The notes under the pieces were generated by a model. That model was not told where the DNA came from, searched no databases, and saw only the letters and a list, made by a program, of their open reading frames with translations. Positions 47,802 to 56,724 of a stretch of 64,000 nt of DNA are shown in pieces. Within the stretch, counting starts at the first letter, position 1; every line of letters starts with the position of its first letter. The DNA is from Listeria weihenstephanensis (GTDB lineage: Bacteria; Bacillota; Bacilli; Lactobacillales; Listeriaceae). Both the position numbers and the translations under genes were made by a program. The stretch is taken from contig NZ_CP011102.1 in assembly GCF_003534205.1 (NCBI RefSeq), forward strand, positions 1,066,036 to 1,130,035, in the 5' to 3' direction.

Positions 47802-48530
47802 TTATTCTAAAACACTAATCGAACTAGCCGTAATCCCCGGCATCGCAATTGTCTTACCATTCGCGTCATCAAACGCATATGTTCCATAAATCGTCCCATA
47901 AACCTCGACGATAGCGCCTTTTTTAGCTTCTGTAGTCCCCGTGTAAATCACCATCACGGTATCTTTCCACGTGCCACCATCTTGCGTCATATTTACCTTC
48001 AAATATTTCGTCGCGCCGCCATCAGTGACTTCTGCGACTTGTCCTTTTAAATAATACGATTCTCGCGCGTATTTATCAGGATTGCCGTTCAACATCGCAA
48101 AGGATATTTTGGCGGCGTTTGGCTTCGCATTTTCCGTTACTTCTTTTTGAGCTTTGTCTTTCGCGGCTTGCTCTTGTTCTTTCTGCTCCTCTTTAACTGC
48201 GGCCGGCTGCGTCACATGAACGGTTGCGCGGGTCTCTGTCAGGTCTTTTTTACTCGCCACAATTTCATATGATTTATCGCTTTCATAGATGTGCATTAAC
48301 TCGAATGTGCCTTTTTTATTTGCATCCACGGAAACGTCGCCGATACTAATCGTAGCGCCAGGTGTTGCTTTTCCTGTAACCGTGAAAATATCATTTGCGT
48401 CCGCCGTTACATTTTTCTCATCTAATTGAATCGTTAATTTATCAGAGGTTTCTGCTTGCTTTTCATTACTTCCGCATGCAGCTAAAAGTAGTACGAAGCC
48501 CAAAAGCATTATCCCGATGCCTTTTTTCAT
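47802..48530 (-). CDS. Host lipoprotein with OB-fold (tRNA_anti-like) domain
   Basis: A 242-aa lipoprotein: signal peptide MKKGIGIMLLGFVLLLAAC, an N-terminal beta domain (~30-105), a charged linker (KEEQKEQEQAAKDKAQKE) and a C-terminal OB-fold (~145-242, YYLKGQVAEVTDGG.. IVEVYGTIYG..). It is the closest relative in the window of the prophage lipoprotein at 7193-8101, lacking only the longer linker. It is the first host gene beyond attR. Role unknown; membrane-attached ligand binding is likely. Confidence 0.8.
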   Translation of the reverse strand: MKKGIGIMLLGFVLLLAACGSNEKQAETSDKLTIQLDEKNVTADANDIFTVTGKATPGATISIGDVSVDANKKGTFELMHIYESDKSYEIVASKKDLTETRATVHVTQPAAVKEEQKEQEQAAKDKAQKEVTENAKPNAAKISFAMLNGNPDKYARESYYLKGQVAEVTDGGATKYLKVNMTQDGGTWKDTVMVIYTGTTEAKKGAIVEVYGTIYGTYAFDDANGKTIAMPGITASSISVLE

Positions 48531-48612
48531 TTTTCTAAATCTCTCCTCTTACCTTGTTTTGTGAAGCTATCTCCATTATATAATCATCACAAGGCAGGTG
48601 AACAGCAGTTTT

Positions 48613-49845
48613 TCAATTTTTTTGTTGTAATTGTTTCTTTTGTGTCGAAATTAAGTAGCCAATCGCTATGCCAATGGTCACGGTCGGGAAGAGGATAATC
48701 ATCGCCATAATTTCACGCGAGCCTTCCACGACGTAGCCGCCAATAATGCTTGATAGCCCTTCAATCCCTTTCGCTCCAACTGTTAAAATGAAGAAGCTAC
48801 TGATAAAAAGGACGACGCGTGGCGGTTGAGAAGGGGATTTTGTGGCTATATTTGCCATAACACCAGCTGCAATCGCTGCAACAAAGGTGCCAATTAAATC
48901 ACCAGCCCACTGACCTACGACGTATTGGATGACAAGAGTCAGGATTGCAAAAATCGATAACCACTTCAAATAGGTCATTGGAACGTTAAATGTTAAACAT
49001 AATCCTAGGCAGAAAACGATGACAAATAGTAAAATATAGAAGGAATTAAAAGTGCCTGAAATATCTCCTTTATCGAGCGTTCGAACGGTTGCCCCAGTCA
49101 CTTCAATCGCTAGCAAAATGCCAATCACCATCTGGAGGAGGCACATAAATGCAGAAACTAAGCGAGCAGACCCAGCTGTTAATTTTCCATAAAAAACCTC
49201 GCCGGCAGCAGCAGACATCGTATCTCCTGGAATACAAATGAACAGCGCTGGAATCATCAGAAACACTGGTCCATAACTAATCGCCGTATCATGGAAAACA
49301 GTGAGACTAACAACGCCTACGAAAAAGGATGCGATAAGTGGAAAGAAAAGGCCAAATCTATTTTTTTCTAAAACGACGCATATCAGTCCCGAAATGAGGC
49401 CTAAAACACCACTGATCCAGACTTCTGTCCATGTTGCAATAACAAGAGGCGCAAATCCCATCGCGAAAAAAGAGGTGCCAATCACGCGTAACCAATCAGG
49501 ATAAATTGGCGGGGACGTCGAAATCTTTTGCATCTTTTCATCAGCCGTTTCAAGTGTGAGGCCATTATCTATGTCATGAAGCAATGTTTTGACGGAAGAT
49601 ATGCGTGATAAAGAAGCGATTCCTGGTGTTGCTTGAATAATAGCATGGTGAATATGCTCTTCCTCATGATAAATGGTGATTTCGATATATTCACTTAAGC
49701 ATAAGATATTCAAGTGATAGCCATAATGCGCGGCTACTTGATGCAACTGTTCTTCTATCATAATGGTGCCTTCGCCGCTCTCTGTTAGCAAAACGCGTCC
49801 CATTGTCGAAATAAGTGAAATAAATGTCTTATCTTGCGTTGTCAT
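48613..49845 (-). CDS. Threonine/serine exporter family protein (ThrE, fused)
   Basis: A 410-aa protein joining both ThrE halves: an N-terminal DUF1212 domain with a soluble head (~1-115; GRVLLTESGEGTIMIEEQL, ATPGIASLSR) and membrane helices, and a C-terminal DUF3815 half (~280-405) with five helices. In Corynebacterium ThrE exports threonine and serine. The natural substrate here is uncertain. ATG 49845 follows GGGGGTGTGGGA; an extended -10 TGGTATAAT lies upstream on this strand at 49891-49899. Confidence 0.85.
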   Translation of the reverse strand: MTTQDKTFISLISTMGRVLLTESGEGTIMIEEQLHQVAAHYGYHLNILCLSEYIEITIYHEEEHIHHAIIQATPGIASLSRISSVKTLLHDIDNGLTLETADEKMQKISTSPPIYPDWLRVIGTSFFAMGFAPLVIATWTEVWISGVLGLISGLICVVLEKNRFGLFFPLIASFFVGVVSLTVFHDTAISYGPVFLMIPALFICIPGDTMSAAAGEVFYGKLTAGSARLVSAFMCLLQMVIGILLAIEVTGATVRTLDKGDISGTFNSFYILLFVIVFCLGLCLTFNVPMTYLKWLSIFAILTLVIQYVVGQWAGDLIGTFVAAIAAGVMANIATKSPSQPPRVVLFISSFFILTVGAKGIEGLSSIIGGYVVEGSREIMAMIILFPTVTIGIAIGYLISTQKKQLQQKN

Positions 49846-49961
49846 TTTCCCACACCCCCATTTTTTGTTCTGAACTCATACTTTGTAAAAATTATACCAT
49901 AATGCGGTTCTAAATACCTTTCGAGCAGATTCCTTGCCAAATTTATTTAAAAGAGTAAGAT

Positions 49962-49994
49962 AATTGATATATCAATTGATGGGTCAATTAATTG
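49962..49994. promoter_or_regulatory. MarR operator palindromes
   Basis: AATTGATATATCAATT (49962-49977) is a perfect 16-bp palindrome and CAATTAATTG (49985-49994) a perfect 10-bp one. Both lie just before the MarR gene's RBS, the usual place for autoregulation by a MarR dimer. Confidence 0.65.
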
Positions 49995-50013
49995 GTGGAT
50001 CGGAGGGATTGAG

Positions 50014-50439
50014 ATGGATGATGGTTGTTCGGAACGCGCGATATTGCTCGCGAAAATGCACAGTTTATGCAAAAATATGAACCAAACATTCGAGTCAACA
50101 TTGCGAATGAGTGCGACAAAAGTGGAATTACTTTACCAAATATCTTGTGAGAACGAGCAAAATCAGCAGGCCCTGCAACAGACTCTAAATCTTGATGCTG
50201 CTGCGATTACAAGGCATTTGCGCAAACTGGAAGAGGATGGCTTGCTCATTCGTGAGAAGCGGGCGCCAGATCGTCGGGCAACTTTTATCAGGTTGACGGC
50301 ACTTGGCGAAACGAGGCTTACTGAACTAACGGCGCAAAAAGAGGCTTTTCAGAGACTGTTACTAGAGGATTTATCAAAACAAGAACTTGCGGGTTTTGCG
50401 GATATTTTAGAACGGATGTCGGCGAATATTACGCGTTAA
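50014..50439 (+). CDS. MarR-family transcriptional regulator
   Basis: A 141-aa winged-HTH protein. Recognition region LDAAAITRHLRKLEEDGLLI near 70-90 and wing REKRAPDRRATFIRLTALGE. The N-terminal Cys (DGCSERA, residue 4) might sense thiol stress. It sits 18 bp before a quinone oxidoreductase-like gene, which it probably controls together with itself through the palindromes upstream. ATG 50014 has GGAGGG. Confidence 0.88.
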   Translation: MDDGCSERAILLAKMHSLCKNMNQTFESTLRMSATKVELLYQISCENEQNQQALQQTLNLDAAAITRHLRKLEEDGLLIREKRAPDRRATFIRLTALGETRLTELTAQKEAFQRLLLEDLSKQELAGFADILERMSANITR

Positions 50440-50460
50440 ATTTAGAGGAGGTAATGGATG

Positions 50461-51396
50461 ATGAAAGCAGTTATTATTGAAAATTATGGTGGTAAAGATA
50501 TGTTGAAAGAAGCAGAGGTTGCGACTCCAAAACCGGAAGCAAATCAAGTTGTTGTTGAAATGAAGGCGACTTCGATTAACCCGATTGACTGGAAATTACG
50601 CGAAGGATACTTAAAACAAATGATGGATTGGCCATTCCCGATTATTTTAGGATGGGACGCAGCGGGTGTTATTTCGGAAGTTGGCGAGGGTGTTACGGAT
50701 TGGAAAGTTGGCGACAAGGTGTTTGCGCGCCCTGAAACGACGCGCTTTGGTACGTACGCGGAATATGCATTAGTTGACGCGCCATTACTTGCGAAAATTC
50801 CAGACAATGTGTCCTTTGATGAAGCGGCTTCGATTCCACTTGCCGGTTTGACGGCTTGGCAAGCGCTATTTGATCATGCGAACTTGCAAGCAGGCGAAAA
50901 AGTTCTGATTCATGCGGGTGCTGGCGGTGTTGGTACGCTTGCGATTCAGTTAGCTAAAAATGCAGGCGCGCATGTTATTACTACGGCGAGCGAGAAAAAC
51001 GCGGACTTTTTGAAAGAGCTTGGCGCGGATGAAGTGATCGACTACAAAACAACAAATTTTGCGGATGTTTTGACGGATGTGGATGTGGTTTTTGATACGA
51101 TGGGTGGCGACATTCAGAAGGACAGTTTCAAAGTGTTGAAAGAGAACACAGGACGTCTGATTTCGATCGTTGCGGAACCGGATCAAGAACTTGCGAAAGC
51201 GAAAAATGTGGTTGCGAAGAGCATATGGTTGGAGCCTAATGGTGAGCAGTTGCAAGCATTCGCTGGTTTGATGGAAGCTGGCAAAGTGAAGGCCATTGTT
51301 GGCGCGACATTCCCATTCTCCGCACAAGGTGTTTACGACGCGCATGCTCTTAGCGAAACACACCATGCTAAAGGGAAAATCGTGATTAGTTTCTAG
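50461..51396 (+). CDS. Zinc-type alcohol dehydrogenase-like NADP-dependent oxidoreductase
   Basis: A 311-aa MDR-family protein of the quinone-oxidoreductase type. GroES-like N-terminal domain (TSINPIDWKLREGY, GWDAAGVISEVGEGV) and Rossmann domain (VLIHAGAGGVGTLAIQLAKN near 145-165). The structural-zinc Cys cluster is absent. It probably reduces enones or quinones with NADPH. ATG 50461 is 9 bp from GAGGAGG; ATG 50458 is possible. Confidence 0.88.
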   Translation: MKAVIIENYGGKDMLKEAEVATPKPEANQVVVEMKATSINPIDWKLREGYLKQMMDWPFPIILGWDAAGVISEVGEGVTDWKVGDKVFARPETTRFGTYAEYALVDAPLLAKIPDNVSFDEAASIPLAGLTAWQALFDHANLQAGEKVLIHAGAGGVGTLAIQLAKNAGAHVITTASEKNADFLKELGADEVIDYKTTNFADVLTDVDVVFDTMGGDIQKDSFKVLKENTGRLISIVAEPDQELAKAKNVVAKSIWLEPNGEQLQAFAGLMEAGKVKAIVGATFPFSAQGVYDAHALSETHHAKGKIVISF

Positions 51397-51464
51397 TCTC
51401 GGATGTTTGACCTTTTTTCATTGTGGTAAAGATATAGATAGCACAAAGCAAGGAGGTTTTATAG

Positions 51465-51626
51465 ATGTTAGGTATTATTTGGGGAATCATTGTTATTCTT
51501 TTCGCCTTTTGGGTGATTGGACTAATATTCCATATCGGTGGAGCGTTAATCAATATTTTATTGGTAGTCGTTCTTATCTTAGTTATCTGGAACTTGATTC
51601 AGAGTGCCAGAAATAAGCGTAAATAA
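51465..51626 (+). CDS. lmo0937-type small membrane protein
   Basis: A 53-aa protein after AAGGAGG. Two membrane helices (MLGIIWGIIVILFAFWVIGLI and INILLVVVLILVIWNLIQ) and a basic tail ARNKRK. This matches the small 'lmo0937 family' and its relatives in Listeria and Bacillus, often stress-inducible. Role unknown. Confidence 0.8.
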   Translation: MLGIIWGIIVILFAFWVIGLIFHIGGALINILLVVVLILVIWNLIQSARNKRK

Positions 51627-51636
51627 CGAAAAGAAC

Positions 51637-51688
51637 GAGGCTATACAGTTATATCCCGATGTGGAATATGATTGTATAGCCTCTTTTT
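51637..51688. terminator. Convergent-gene terminator
   Basis: GAGGCTATACA (51637-51647) and TGTATAGCCTC (51673-51683) form an 11-bp stem with a 25-nt loop, then TTTTTATTT. It separates the lmo0937-type gene from the reversed FMN reductase gene, ending 3 bp before it. Confidence 0.8.
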
Positions 51689-51690
51689 AT

Positions 51691-52257
51691 TTAAAAATCG
51701 TAACGTGCGTCTTTTTGTTTGGTGATTTCTTGGCGTACTTGGGTTTCGTACACGAGGTCGTCTGCCAAACGTTGTAATCGGAGTGTTACGTCGTCGTCCA
51801 CAATTTGACCGCGATCGTATTGCCGTTCTTCGATGAACACGTAGTTCTGCGCAATTCGAGCTTTCATATAGGCCAGGATTGGTTTTAATTGCAGTTCTGC
51901 GACGAGGTAATGTTTTGGTGAGCCAGCTGTGGTGATAATCGCAACGTTTTTTTCTTGGAAGGCGCGTTCTGGAAGTAAATCTAAGACGTTTTTTAAAGCG
52001 CCAGAAATGGATGCTTGATAGGTTGGTGTGCCGATCAGAATCGCGTCGGCGGCCATGATTGTTGCAGTCACATTGGCGGTGTCACCGGTGTAATCACGAA
52101 AATCACGACCGTCGCTGAAAATCATCTCGTTTTGGCTTAGATCGATGAGCTCTGTTTCGGCGCCTGGATGATTCGCTTGGATATGGTCGAGCGCGAATTG
52201 GACGGCGATTTTTGTTTTTGAACCGGTAATGGCGCCTGAGATACCAACTATTTTCAT
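51691..52257 (-). CDS. NADPH-dependent FMN reductase (CE1759-like)
   Basis: A 188-aa flavodoxin-fold reductase: phosphate loop SGAITGSKTKIAV near 7-18 and flavin region GTPTYQASISGALKNVLDLL near 75-94. It would supply reduced FMN to the monooxygenase whose gene it overlaps by 4 bp. The pair matches the CE1758/CE1759 two-component type as I recall it. Confidence 0.87.
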   Translation of the reverse strand: MKIVGISGAITGSKTKIAVQFALDHIQANHPGAETELIDLSQNEMIFSDGRDFRDYTGDTANVTATIMAADAILIGTPTYQASISGALKNVLDLLPERAFQEKNVAIITTAGSPKHYLVAELQLKPILAYMKARIAQNYVFIEERQYDRGQIVDDDVTLRLQRLADDLVYETQVRQEITKQKDARYDF

Positions 52258-53327
52258 TTTTTGTTCACCTCCATTTTCGTAGCTTTTTTAACAGCTGGAG
52301 CCACGATATTCGCGAGTAAGTCGATCGTTTTTTCGATTTTTGAGAGTGGCATACCGCCGATATCGACTTGGCCTAGAACGCGTTGATGGCCGTATAATTC
52401 GTGTTGGTACAGTATTTTTTCGATGAGTTGTTGCGGACTTCCGAGTAGCATCGCGCTTTTGGTGTCGATCGATTCGGCAAATTGTGATTTTGCGTAGCCG
52501 GTACCGCGCAATTCCTCCATGATGTGGTTGGCGTAAGGGTAAAATTCTCGCAGCGCGTCTTGGGAGTTTTCGGTGATGTACATTAAACTGGTCGTTCCAA
52601 TTGGGAAGTCGAGCGGATCGAATCCGGATACTGCTAGAGTTTGGCGATAGGCTTTGACCGCGTGGCTAAAGGCATAGGCAGGTCCACCGAGCGTCGAGAG
52701 CATCATTGGTACGCCTTGTCTAGCGGCTTTAATGGCACTAGCAGGACCTCCACCCACAGCACGCCAAATCGGTAGTTTTTTATCGTTTAATGGTTGTGGA
52801 AAAATTTCTGCTTGGTTTAGTGGTGCGCGGAATTGACCGCTCCAGTTGATCTTTTCTTCTTCGTTTAACTGGATGAGGAGTTCCATTTTTTCTTCAAAAA
52901 GTTCTTCGTAGTCTCTTAGGTTGAAGCCGAGTAACTCGAAAGCGCCAACACGTGAGGCGCGACCAGCAACGATTTCTGCGCGTCCGCTTGAGATTAAATC
53001 GAGTGTGGCGTATTCTTCGTAAACGCGAACGGGATCGGCGGTGCTTAGGACAGTTGCACTACTCGTTATTTTGATATTTTTGGTTGCTTGGGCAATCGCT
53101 CCTAGAATGACTTGATTGGCGGAGGAGATGAATTTGGCTTGGTGGCTTTCACCGAGACCAAAAACGTCGAGTCCTGCCTGATCTGCCATTTTGGCGGTTG
53201 CAATAATTTCTGAGATACGTTGTTGCTCGCTAATTATTTTTCCAGTGAGGGGATCGGATACGTGTTCGCCGAGCGTAAAGATACCTACTACCATACCGTT
53301 ATCTGGATTAATTCTGAATGATTTCAT
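52254..53327 (-). CDS. LLM-class flavin-dependent monooxygenase (CE1758-like)
   Basis: A 357-aa bacterial-luciferase-like TIM barrel: LGEHVSDPLTGKIISEQQR, GLGESHQAKFISS, SSATVLSTADPVRVYEEYAT and a C-terminal GTGYAKSQFAES. It uses FMNH2 from the coupled reductase to oxidise an unknown organic substrate. AAAGGAGAAG precedes ATG 53327. A divergent HxlR regulator lies opposite, suggesting control by an electrophile or quinone. Confidence 0.88.
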   Translation of the reverse strand: MKSFRINPDNGMVVGIFTLGEHVSDPLTGKIISEQQRISEIIATAKMADQAGLDVFGLGESHQAKFISSANQVILGAIAQATKNIKITSSATVLSTADPVRVYEEYATLDLISSGRAEIVAGRASRVGAFELLGFNLRDYEELFEEKMELLIQLNEEEKINWSGQFRAPLNQAEIFPQPLNDKKLPIWRAVGGGPASAIKAARQGVPMMLSTLGGPAYAFSHAVKAYRQTLAVSGFDPLDFPIGTTSLMYITENSQDALREFYPYANHIMEELRGTGYAKSQFAESIDTKSAMLLGSPQQLIEKILYQHELYGHQRVLGQVDIGGMPLSKIEKTIDLLANIVAPAVKKATKMEVNKK

Positions 53328-53349
53328 ATTTAACTTCTCCTTTGCTAGT

Positions 53350-53368
53350 TACTTATATAATGTAAGTA
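53350..53368. promoter_or_regulatory. Candidate HxlR operator
   Basis: TACTTA-N7-TAAGTA (53350-53368) lies between the divergent LLM and HxlR genes, and AAGTACGCACTT (about 53392-53403) is a second short palindrome. An extended -10 TGATATAAT for the HxlR gene lies at 53374-53382. Confidence 0.5.
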
Positions 53369-53447
53369 TAACGTGATATAATAGTATTGTGAAGTACGCA
53401 CTTTGAGGTGGTATGGTATCTTTGAGGAAACTAAGGAGGTTTTTTTG

Positions 53448-53771
53448 ATGGGAAATATTCCGGAAAAATGTAAAGTGGATGGTACAATGGGGATTTTTAC
53501 GGGGAAATGGAAAACCGCGATTATTTTGCAGTTAATGTATAAAGGGACGTTGCGGTTCAGTGAATTGAAGCGAGAGATTCCAGGGGTTACGCAGAAGGTT
53601 TTGACGAAGCAGTTACGGGAATTGGAAGAGGAATCGGTTGTGTCGCGGACGGTTTATCCTGAGGTTCCGCCACGTGTGGAGTATTCTCTGACGGATTATG
53701 GGAAACGATTGGAGCCGCTTTTAGAGGAAATGCATGAACTTAGTGAGAAACTGGAGGCTTTGAAGAAATGA
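53448..53771 (+). CDS. HxlR-family transcriptional regulator
   Basis: A 107-aa single-domain winged HTH: N-terminal Cys in IPEKCKVDGTM, GKWKTAIILQLMYKGTLRFSELK and VTQKVLTKQLRELEEESVV. The Cys before the 'GKW' helix is the redox-sensing Cys of HypR/YodB-type regulators. AAGGAGG precedes ATG 53448. It probably senses quinones or electrophiles and controls the divergent flavin enzymes. Confidence 0.88.
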   Translation: MGNIPEKCKVDGTMGIFTGKWKTAIILQLMYKGTLRFSELKREIPGVTQKVLTKQLRELEEESVVSRTVYPEVPPRVEYSLTDYGKRLEPLLEEMHELSEKLEALKK

Positions 53772-53772
53772 A

Positions 53773-53806
53773 AAAATTCTGGGAGATTGATTCCCAGAAT
53801 TTTTTG
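53773..53806 (+). terminator. Terminator after HxlR gene
   Basis: AATTCTGGGA (53775-53784) and TCCCAGAATT (53792-53801) with a 7-nt loop, then TTTTG. A-rich start suggests use in both directions. Confidence 0.8.
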
Positions 53807-53865
53807 TTTAGATGATTTTGGCGATTTTTACATAGTTTCGAACGGTGAAAAAGGAATAAATCGGA

Positions 53866-54555
53866 TTATTTTTTCAAGTAAACGTCTTTCCAATTTCGCG
53901 CCAGTAAATAGCGGTGGCAAGATTGACTATATAATAGGAACAGCGCGCTCCCGCAAAGAACGGCGGTGCTGCCGAGCAAGAATCCAGCTGTGACGTCGGA
54001 CGGGTAATGGACGCCGAGATAGACGCGGGTATACATGATTGTCAAAATGATCGCGAGGGCGACAAGGCCAATCAGGATGCGCTGCCATAATTTTGATACG
54101 GTGATGATAAGAAGTGCCGCGATCATACCATAAAACGCCGTTGAACCTGTGGCGTGACCACTTGGAAAACTCCAACCACCTTGAGAAATCAGCATATCAC
54201 TTGGGCGTGGACGGGCAATGATTTGTTTAATAATCCACGGTAAAAGCGCACCGCCGACGAGGACAACCCCGCCAAACCAAATGGCGATCGTGTACCTTTT
54301 TAGAAATAGGAATATCAGCAAAAGTGCTATCGTCATCATCACAATCGCAGCAACACCGCCAAAGTTGGTAATGAAAGCAATGATATCCGTCTTACTCGTC
54401 GTGATGTTGACGCGGATAATGTCGATCCAATAGTTGTCGAAGTTTTTAATGAAGCTCGCGTTCGTTGCGACACCAATTAGCATCACAATAAAACCGATTG
54501 CCGTGATAGCGCTAAGCCCAAATAAAATGCTGGCGTTTTTTTTCGTATTCGTCAT
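53866..54555 (-). CDS. PAP2-family phosphatase
   Basis: A 229-aa membrane phosphatase with the three PAP2 motifs: KQIIARPRP near 110-118, PSGH in GGWSFPSGHATGS near 130-140, and TRVYLGVHYPSDV near 178-190. Six membrane helices. Such enzymes recycle undecaprenyl pyrophosphate or dephosphorylate phosphatidate or PGP. Overlaps the esterase gene by 4 bp. Confidence 0.9.
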   Translation of the reverse strand: MTNTKKNASILFGLSAITAIGFIVMLIGVATNASFIKNFDNYWIDIIRVNITTSKTDIIAFITNFGGVAAIVMMTIALLLIFLFLKRYTIAIWFGGVVLVGGALLPWIIKQIIARPRPSDMLISQGGWSFPSGHATGSTAFYGMIAALLIITVSKLWQRILIGLVALAIILTIMYTRVYLGVHYPSDVTAGFLLGSTAVLCGSALFLLYSQSCHRYLLARNWKDVYLKK

Positions 54556-55301
54556 GCAAAATCTCCTTTTTGATCGATCCAGTCGAGTACCGTCTGAATT
54601 TCGCGATCCCAGTAATCCCAGTTATGTTCGCCGGGTGATTCTTTATAAATATACGGTAAATCTGTCTGCTCCATCCGCGATTTAAAGCCGAGGTTGTTGT
54701 CATACAGGAAATCCTCCGTGCCGCAAAGTTGTAAAACGCGTGGTTTTGCGGTGACTTTGCCGAGTAAAGCGAGCAAATCGTTGTCTGAACCGCGATGTGA
54801 TGCAATTGGACCAAACACGGCGAGCATCTCCGGCTCCATTTCTGGTCTCGCTTCACGCAAGGCGACCATGTCAAGCGCACCAGAAAGGGACGCCATGCCT
54901 GCAAATTTCTCAGGGTAATGAAGCCCCCATTTCAGCGCGCCATAACCACCCATTGAAAGTCCGGCAACGTATGTATTTTCAGGCTCCGTCGGCAACTTGA
55001 ACCAGCTGTGAACAAGGCGCGGCAACTCCTCACTCAAAAAAGTCCAATAGTTGTTACCGACTTGCATATCCGTATAATAACTGCGATGAACTTGCGGCAT
55101 CACGATCGCGATATTGCGGTTTTCGGCGTAACGAGCGATGGATGATTGGCGCAACCAAGCGGAGTCATCATCGGATAGACCGTGCAATAAATAGAGTAAA
55201 CGCAGCGGCTTTTCTGTATCGATTGTGTCTGGAATAAAAACTTGTAGAGACGTTCGCAATTCAAGCGATTGCGACATAAACTGCGTTGAAAAAATCGCCA
55301 T
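54552..55301 (-). CDS. Esterase D/tributyrin-esterase-like hydrolase
   Basis: A 249-aa alpha/beta hydrolase of the esterase D family. Nucleophile elbow GLSMGGYGALKWG near 120, Asp in CGTEDFLYDNN near 200, His in PGEHNWDYWDREI near 232. It hydrolyses short-chain or S-formyl-type esters. ATG 55301 has AAAGGAGG; a longer frame upstream lacks an RBS. Confidence 0.88.
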   Translation of the reverse strand: MAIFSTQFMSQSLELRTSLQVFIPDTIDTEKPLRLLYLLHGLSDDDSAWLRQSSIARYAENRNIAIVMPQVHRSYYTDMQVGNNYWTFLSEELPRLVHSWFKLPTEPENTYVAGLSMGGYGALKWGLHYPEKFAGMASLSGALDMVALREARPEMEPEMLAVFGPIASHRGSDNDLLALLGKVTAKPRVLQLCGTEDFLYDNNLGFKSRMEQTDLPYIYKESPGEHNWDYWDREIQTVLDWIDQKGDFA

Positions 55302-55578
55302 AATTAGGTTCCTCCTTTTAATATAGAAAGTATTATTAGTATAACATATCTGGTAATTTGTTGGGGTTTTGGTCAGCATTTGAAATGGATTATATAGGTG
55401 AGCTATTTTCTTCATCGGTAAGTGGTTTTTAAACTTAAGAATTACATAATAATTAGGTAAGTATTCTAAAACTTCTTTTTAGTATGATAGGGCTGTGAGA
55501 TAATATCGTTTTTCATGAGCGAAAACAGGGAATTAGATATTATTGGGAAACTATCGTATTATTTGGAGGCGGGCGAAA

Positions 55579-56706
55579 ATGAAAAAATGGTTGAGAAATA
55601 CAATTATTGTGGTCGCTGGGCTTGGCGTCGCATGGGGTGTTTATGCGTATGTCTCGCATCAGGACGCGAAATCGCATGGCAGCGAGAATATATTATATCA
55701 AAATATTGGGGACGATGGTTCAGGACAGCAAATCGCGATTTTTGCGGGTGGTTGTTTCTGGTGTATGGAACCGCCATTCGAGAAGTTAAAAGGGGTCAAC
55801 GATGTGATCTCGGGGTATACTGGTGGCAAGACGCTAAATCCGACGTATGATGAGGTTTCAAGTGGGAATACGGGCCATCGGGAAGCGGTGATGATTAAGT
55901 TTGATCCGAAGTTGATTTCGTATGAGCAGTTGTTGGACGTCTTTTGGCATCAGATTGACCCAACGGATGCGCAGGGGCAGTTTGTTGATCGTGGAACGCA
56001 GTATGGTTCAGGGATTTTCTATGTGAATGCCGAACAGAAAAAGGAAGCGGAAGCCTCGAAGAAAGCGCTGGCGGAGACTGGACGATTTAGTAAGGTTGTG
56101 ACGCCGATTGCAGCGTCGGGCGCTTTTTATGAAGCGGAAACGTATCATCAAGATTATTATAAGAAAAATCCGAAACGGTACGAGTATTATCGAAATGGCT
56201 CTGGGCGTGATGATTTTTTGAATAAACATTGGGGTAAGGATAAGGAAGTGGACTTGCCAAGCTATCCTGCGAGTTATTCTAAGGCTGATATCAAGGCGAA
56301 GTTGACGGACGAGCAGTACCGGGTGACGCAGGAAAGTCAAACAGAGACGGCTTTCCAAAATAAATATGATGCGAATAAGGCGGAAGGAATTTATGTAGAT
56401 TTGGTTTCTGGTGAGCCGCTGTTTAGTTCGACGGATAAATTTGATTCGGGTACGGGTTGGCCGAGTTTTACAAAGCCTCTGGTGCCGAACAATGTGTATG
56501 AAAAAGAGGATAATTTCTTGGTGACAAAGCGGACGGAGATCAGGAGTAAGCACGCGGATTCGCATTTGGGACATGTTTTTTCGGACGGGCCGCAGCCAAC
56601 GCATTTGCGGTATTGCATGAACTCAGCGGCGCTCCATTTTATTCCGAAAGCACAGATGAAAGAGAAGGGGTACGGGGATTTCTTGTATCTATTTGAGAAA
56701 AAATAA
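55579..56706 (+). CDS. msrAB: Membrane-anchored methionine sulfoxide reductase MsrA-MsrB fusion
   Basis: A 375-aa protein with an N-terminal membrane anchor (~4-24, [21 protein letters not shown]), an MsrA domain ([15 protein letters not shown], nucleophile Cys near 56) and an MsrB domain (~215-375; [10 protein letters not shown]-like [12 protein letters not shown], and catalytic Cys in [12 protein letters not shown]). The zinc CxxC pairs of many MsrB are not visible. It repairs both Met-sulfoxide forms, here outside the cell. ATG 55579 has GGAGGCGGG. It starts the ynj-like cluster. The 277-bp gap before it holds only a weak TATGAT -10. Confidence 0.92.
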   Translation: MKKWLRNTIIVVAGLGVAWGVYAYVSHQDAKSHGSENILYQNIGDDGSGQQIAIFAGGCFWCMEPPFEKLKGVNDVISGYTGGKTLNPTYDEVSSGNTGHREAVMIKFDPKLISYEQLLDVFWHQIDPTDAQGQFVDRGTQYGSGIFYVNAEQKKEAEASKKALAETGRFSKVVTPIAASGAFYEAETYHQDYYKKNPKRYEYYRNGSGRDDFLNKHWGKDKEVDLPSYPASYSKADIKAKLTDEQYRVTQESQTETAFQNKYDANKAEGIYVDLVSGEPLFSSTDKFDSGTGWPSFTKPLVPNNVYEKEDNFLVTKRTEIRSKHADSHLGHVFSDGPQPTHLRYCMNSAALHFIPKAQMKEKGYGDFLYLFEKK

Positions 56707-56724
56707 ACGTGAGGTGAGGCGCGG

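Noticed and set aside
56008-56604. Antisense 198-aa Arg/Ile-rich reading frame
   Set aside because: Composition is an artefact of the opposite strand of msrAB; no start signal or recognisable motif.
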